DNA of 64,000 nucleotides from Cinclus cinclus (lineage: Eukaryota > Chordata > Aves > Passeriformes > Cinclidae). Below the pieces are notes generated by a model. It was given only the letters and a program-made list of their open reading frames with translations. It searched no databases and had not been told where the DNA came from. Positions 59,883-64,000 of the stretch are shown piece by piece. Numbering within the stretch: position 1 is the first letter of the stretch; each line of letters starts with the position of its first letter. The DNA lies in contig NC_085050.1 in assembly GCF_963662255.1 (NCBI RefSeq), positions 17,607,662 to 17,671,661 of the forward strand. The letters are read 5' to 3'. The translations under genes and the position numbers were made by a program.

Positions 59883-62721
59883 TATTGATTGTCAAAAGGA
59901 AAAAAAGGCAAAAAAAAAAAAAGCTTTTAAAGGATTGTGAATTATTGACGAAAATGTGTCCGTAGATATTTCAGAAATGTACTGCATAAAATTTATCACG
60001 GGTTACGTGTCTGGGAGCACAAAATGTGCTGTTTAATGCTATGCTTTACTGACCTTTAAGCAGTGGCAGCTATCCTAACTGTATTCACAGCTTCTGTGTA
60101 TTCACTCAGCATTTATATAAAATATCATTTATTGTTACGAGGTTTGTGCCACTGAAAATTTTACTTGCACTGAGAAAACTATTGCTGAGTGGATTGTTCA
60201 TAGCATTGTTTCCAAACGTCAATATAAGCAAGACGTGTGATGTTCTCAACCTGCATGCTTAGTATCAACTCCTTAGTTTATTTTCTGAAGTAATTCTTAC
60301 TTGTGGACAGAATTTAAAGGAAGAGGAAAAGAAGGAAAAATGAAATGCTTTTATTCTTGTGTTTGCTTACTGCCTTCACTTTCACTTCTAATGAAACCCG
60401 AGCATTCCTACCTGCCTGGCACAATTGCATTTTCTTTTTCAGGAACGGTTTCTGTCTTCAGTTAAGTAATATCCATACAAAAGTCCCAAATTTAGAAGTG
60501 CACAATGACTTACATTTCCTCACTCCATTTATAAACCAGGTTCAGTGCTCCATAAGGACCCAATTTCATCTCCTCCCTCTCAGTAACATTCTTTAAGTCT
60601 TTACAAAGATCCATTTTCCCTTCCTTATTCCCAGAAGCCTGCTAAAACTAGGGCAAGATGGCCTAAAATTACTATTTTCTTCAAAGTCCCAGAAAACCTA
60701 AGGCCACTGGCACCTCTCCTGTCCAGCAGAGCTATAGCTGGATGTGACACACAAGAGTAATGCTGGGGGTACTCAGGCATCCCCTCATCTCCACCTCTGG
60801 AGAACTTCTGCCTCATCCATGCAAGGACATGCTCCCACTTAGTCTCACAACCTAGTTCATCAGAAAGCTATGGACTTTTGACCCAAGCAGGCATTTCATG
60901 CCTCCAGAAACCTGATGCTGTAAAGACTGAACTTTGCCTCTGAGAAAAGAAATAGGGTAAAAAATGAATATAATGACATTGTTCTAAATAATTGATGTTG
61001 CAATCTCATCCTATTTCCTTTTGTATCACTGCAATCTTCTTAAAAAGATATTCTCAAGCTGTTTATTATAGCAATAACTATAATTTTTCCTTCTCTTTTA
61101 GTAACAGTACTTTACCCATAATGTCGCCTACTGATAATGTATTAAAGATATAAATAAAATAACACAGTATAGGTGGTACAGCAACATACAGCTCATTAAC
61201 CAGCCAAACAAAATGAGGTTTAGAGCTGGATTAGCTAGAGCTGCATATTTAAGTGCCTGTTGTCTTCTGATTTATCCACCGTCGGCTTTCTCTCTATCTC
61301 TCTGTATTTGCTTTGACATTACAACAGTGTTGTGGATAAAACCCAAATGCATTCACCCTTTACTTTCATTCACCTCACCAGAAGGAAGAAAGGAGATGCA
61401 GCAAATGGCTTTGAACACCCAGAATATAGAAATCCAGCCCCCAAATTTAAACACCCTCTTGTCTCCCACTTTTTGTCATAGCTCTGAAGTTTTTCCACAA
61501 AGCTGTAATTTCCTTAAATACAAAAATCCATTTAAAAAATTTCTCAGTCTCTTCTAGGATGGACTAAAAATAACCCTGAGTGCAGCTATTACCATCTAAC
61601 CTCTAGCTTTGGTTCAACTGCATATGCCACTTCAGGAGAACGGCCAGCAACAATCAGCCACCATTATTTGTATTACAGCAGCATCTCTAAACCCTTGCCA
61701 AGAGTAAGTCCCAGTGAGATAATTTCTTACACGATTTTAATGTAACATATAGGCCCCATCCCAAAGATTTTAAATGGAAAAGAGATTTTCACGTTTATGC
61801 TCACATTTCCACCTAAGCAGGGAAGTACACCCAGCTGATTAGGATGAGACCATTCACAAGCCCTCCTGCACTCAGCCTACGTGACCAGTATGTGTCAGCT
61901 CCTTGAAATGCTGCAAATGGCACCTCCTTCACATGGCAGTGGTACAGGCTGCCTGGCAAGGGTCTCTACCTGGAGACATTATCCCCATTACATTTCTGTA
62001 TCTGCAATTCTGAAGAGTATTTTAAGACAAATGCTGTCCTAATTTGCTGTAGGCACTGAAGACCAACATGCATTTCAGTGGAAAAAGTTATATGTTTTAA
62101 TTGCTTTATGAAGACAAAGCATATGCCATGACACAGTTAAATGATTAACAGATCCCTACGAATGCCTTTGGCATAGAATATCTATACATTCATTAGCTGG
62201 AACAATTCATCTTCTTGATAAAACTAAAATTAGTTATACAGCAGGTTTACTTTTTATGATTAATAAATGATAAAAATCTAAATTATCCATCTGAAATGAC
62301 TGTTTTCTTAGCTATTAATCTCACATTTATCAGCTCCTATAATTCATGTTATTAGTTGAAAAATCTATTTCTGAAATATTTTTAATTTCCTACAAAAACC
62401 AAAACATGGAATACAAAGTTTTACCTTTTTCATTATGTTATTTTGAAATTAATTCTACAGCAGGTATAAAAAGATGTACTATTTGATGACTTTATGATAA
62501 AAAACAAAATAGAGATATATACAACTCCAGCTATACTGTGAATGTCAAAATAAAATTTTTAAAAATTGCTCAGTAATAAAGTAGCTCTAACAAAAGATGT
62601 ATAGGCTCATTTGGATTTTCCAGCTCTCTATAGTTATTTTTGCCAAGAAGCAAAATCCATCTCATTTTCCAGAAAACCAGCTTAGGGCAAAGCAGAGCGG
62701 ATAATATGGTAAAAGTTCAAA
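59883..62721. other. unique DNA; possible conserved patches at 59930-60290 and 62050-62640
   Basis: No gene is recognised. The 59930-60290 stretch is AT-rich but retains CpGs (near 59949, 59999, 60006, 60138, 60219 and 60232) and lacks repeats. The 62050-62640 stretch is dense in TAAT/ATTA cores. Both have the look of conserved regulatory DNA, without direct proof. The 114-codon frame at 61213-61557 has no domain and spans ordinary sequence. Confidence 0.4.
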
Positions 62722-62900
62722 AGTACAGCACTGTCTATGTCCTGGAGACAGATTTGACACATCACAGGTTTAGCTAGAGGGAAGGGGTTGAGAACAGATA
62801 CTTCTGTCAGCTATTTAAAATGTTGAAGACCTCCTGTCCTCCAATTAAAGTGATCAAGGGAGTCTGCAACAGCTTGTGTGGAACGACTGTGCAGCATTCC
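62722..62900 (+). repeat. unassigned dispersed repeat, copy 2
   Basis: Second copy of the element at 59695-59882, in the same orientation about 3.0 kb away. Block 1 is at 62768-62798 and block 2 at 62834-62864. The copies differ by substitutions and small indels, so the duplication or the two insertions are old. Confidence 0.65.
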
Positions 62901-64000
62901 TGTTCAAGACCAAGTCTAGTCATGTAATTTGTGGTGTCAAACAATGAGTGTTCCTAAATCCAGTAATATTAGAAGAGAGAATTCTTCTAAGAATCAGAAA
63001 GGCTAAGTTTACCATTTTCTACTATCTGGCAATAAGTGGGTGGGGAGAAAGAAGAATGAAATGGAGGTATCTGGAGTGCCCAGATATTTATGCCCTGGGT
63101 GATGGCTGAGTCCTGCCAGGGGCACTGCCCTCCCAGAGCCCCAGCCCTGGGGTGGCTGAGAGCTGGGAGTCAGCTGGGAGCAGCGTGCCAGGATCTGCTG
63201 GAAGGAGGACCAGATGCCAATGGTAACTTGCTGACCAACTGCCCTTCTTCCCAGCTCAGAGTGAGATTCAGGGCTTGTGAAAACCTCCGGCAAAACAAAA
63301 ATGATGAGCCAATAGCCACAGAAAGATGAGTGCTGAATTCTCTGCCACAATGTTGTGGGAGATAGGATCAAGAGAGATGTATGATTCATCAGTCACAAGT
63401 ATTTAGGGGGAAAAAAAACCACAGTATTTTTTTTTGTAAGAACATGCATGAATTCCAGAAGTTTCATGAACTCTGAACTGCACACTGGCCACACATCCCC
63501 ATCTGAAATACACTGGAACATATTTTAAAGACCAGTCACACAACCAAAAATGTTTTATTTTCCTTTGAAGATAATTTGTTCACCTCTTTCAGGCATGCTT
63601 GGAAGAAATTTTCTATGAAAGTAAAAGACTAAATTAGCAAAGAAATGTAAACAGGTTAAACTCTGCCTGGGATAACCTGGGAAGACAGAGATGAAATTTT
63701 CTTCTAAGGCGCCAACTATCTGCCTCCAGAGCTGGCATATAATTGCCCCAAGCCTGACACAAAGCAGACCAGCCACAGTGCAAAGCCTTCAGGGAACATG
63801 TAAACTGTGATAACAGCAGAGAAATGAGCACATGATGGCAACCATTACTTTCATATGAATTAAAAAAAAATCATAGAAATTAAATATGGTTTATATGTTA
63901 AAAGTTTATGTCTGAGAAATACTTCTTTGATACAGATGATTTCTAATAGATTTTAACAGAAGAATAAACAGAGAAGTTATTCATACAGGACAGTCAAAAA
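62901..64000. other. unique non-coding DNA, nothing recognised
   Basis: Overlapping open frames on both strands at 63009-63389 and 63555-63831 have no recognised domain. A GC-richer patch at about 63090-63260 is not a CpG island. Nothing else is identified. Confidence 0.55.

Noticed and set aside
60345..60596. Secreted-protein-like frame with a hydrophobic start
   Set aside because: The signal-peptide look comes from a T/C-rich stretch. The frame is 83 codons long and lacks any supporting signal.
1..64000. CRISPR arrays, operons, prophage, tRNA or rRNA genes
   Set aside because: No regularly spaced direct repeats, clustered same-strand genes, or tRNA box B-like sequences were seen; the window is vertebrate nuclear DNA.

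Overview
The window reads as a piece of a bird nuclear genome, most likely from a gene desert or a very long intron. The evidence is a CR1 non-LTR retrotransposon with the octamer-type 3' end usual in birds (about 22503-23710), several much older CR1/L3 relics of the kind shared across sauropsids, and one long terminal repeat of an avian endogenous retrovirus (about 53475-54508). There are no Alu, L1 or B-type SINEs. Recognisable mobile DNA makes up only a few kilobases of the 64 kb, which also fits an avian genome. Base composition is AT-rich and CpG-poor, with no CpG island. I find no bacterial-style gene organisation and no tRNA, rRNA or CRISPR array.

No protein-coding gene can be supported. 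Open frames are short and scattered over both strands, and none encodes a family I recognise outside the retroelements. The longest fall in the LTR (an effect of its repeats), in a T-rich low-complexity tract, or stand alone without homology (24183-24743, 54754-55323, 36712-37424 minus, 29290-29694 minus). These are recorded as unexplained open frames, not genes. One segment, 45852-46090, is open in one frame and lies between good acceptor and donor splice signals, so it is listed as a candidate exon.

Layout. 1-18639: unique AT-rich DNA with a long AAGG microsatellite (5511-5605), short simple repeats and two stretches that look like conserved non-coding DNA (1741-2170, 9120-9640). 18640-24045: the main cluster of CR1 relics, with an old minus-strand piece, a younger minus-strand copy with identifiable reverse-transcriptase motifs, and an old plus-strand 3' end directly beyond it. 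24046-45700: unique DNA with small tandem duplications and possible conserved elements. 45701-46096: T-rich tract and candidate exon. 46097-53474: unique DNA with an A-rich tract. 53475-54530: LTR with a roughly 50-bp internal array and a primer-binding-site-like sequence just after it. 55740-56150: old L3/CR1 relic on the minus strand beside an old SINE-like tail. 56151-64000: unique DNA holding a pair of diverged direct repeats about 3 kb apart (59695-59882 and 62722-62900) that I cannot assign to a known family.

I did not find a new multi-gene system. The most useful leads are the unassigned repeat pair, the candidate exon, the periodic structure inside the LTR, and the candidate regulatory elements. 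All comparisons were made by eye, so element boundaries are approximate.
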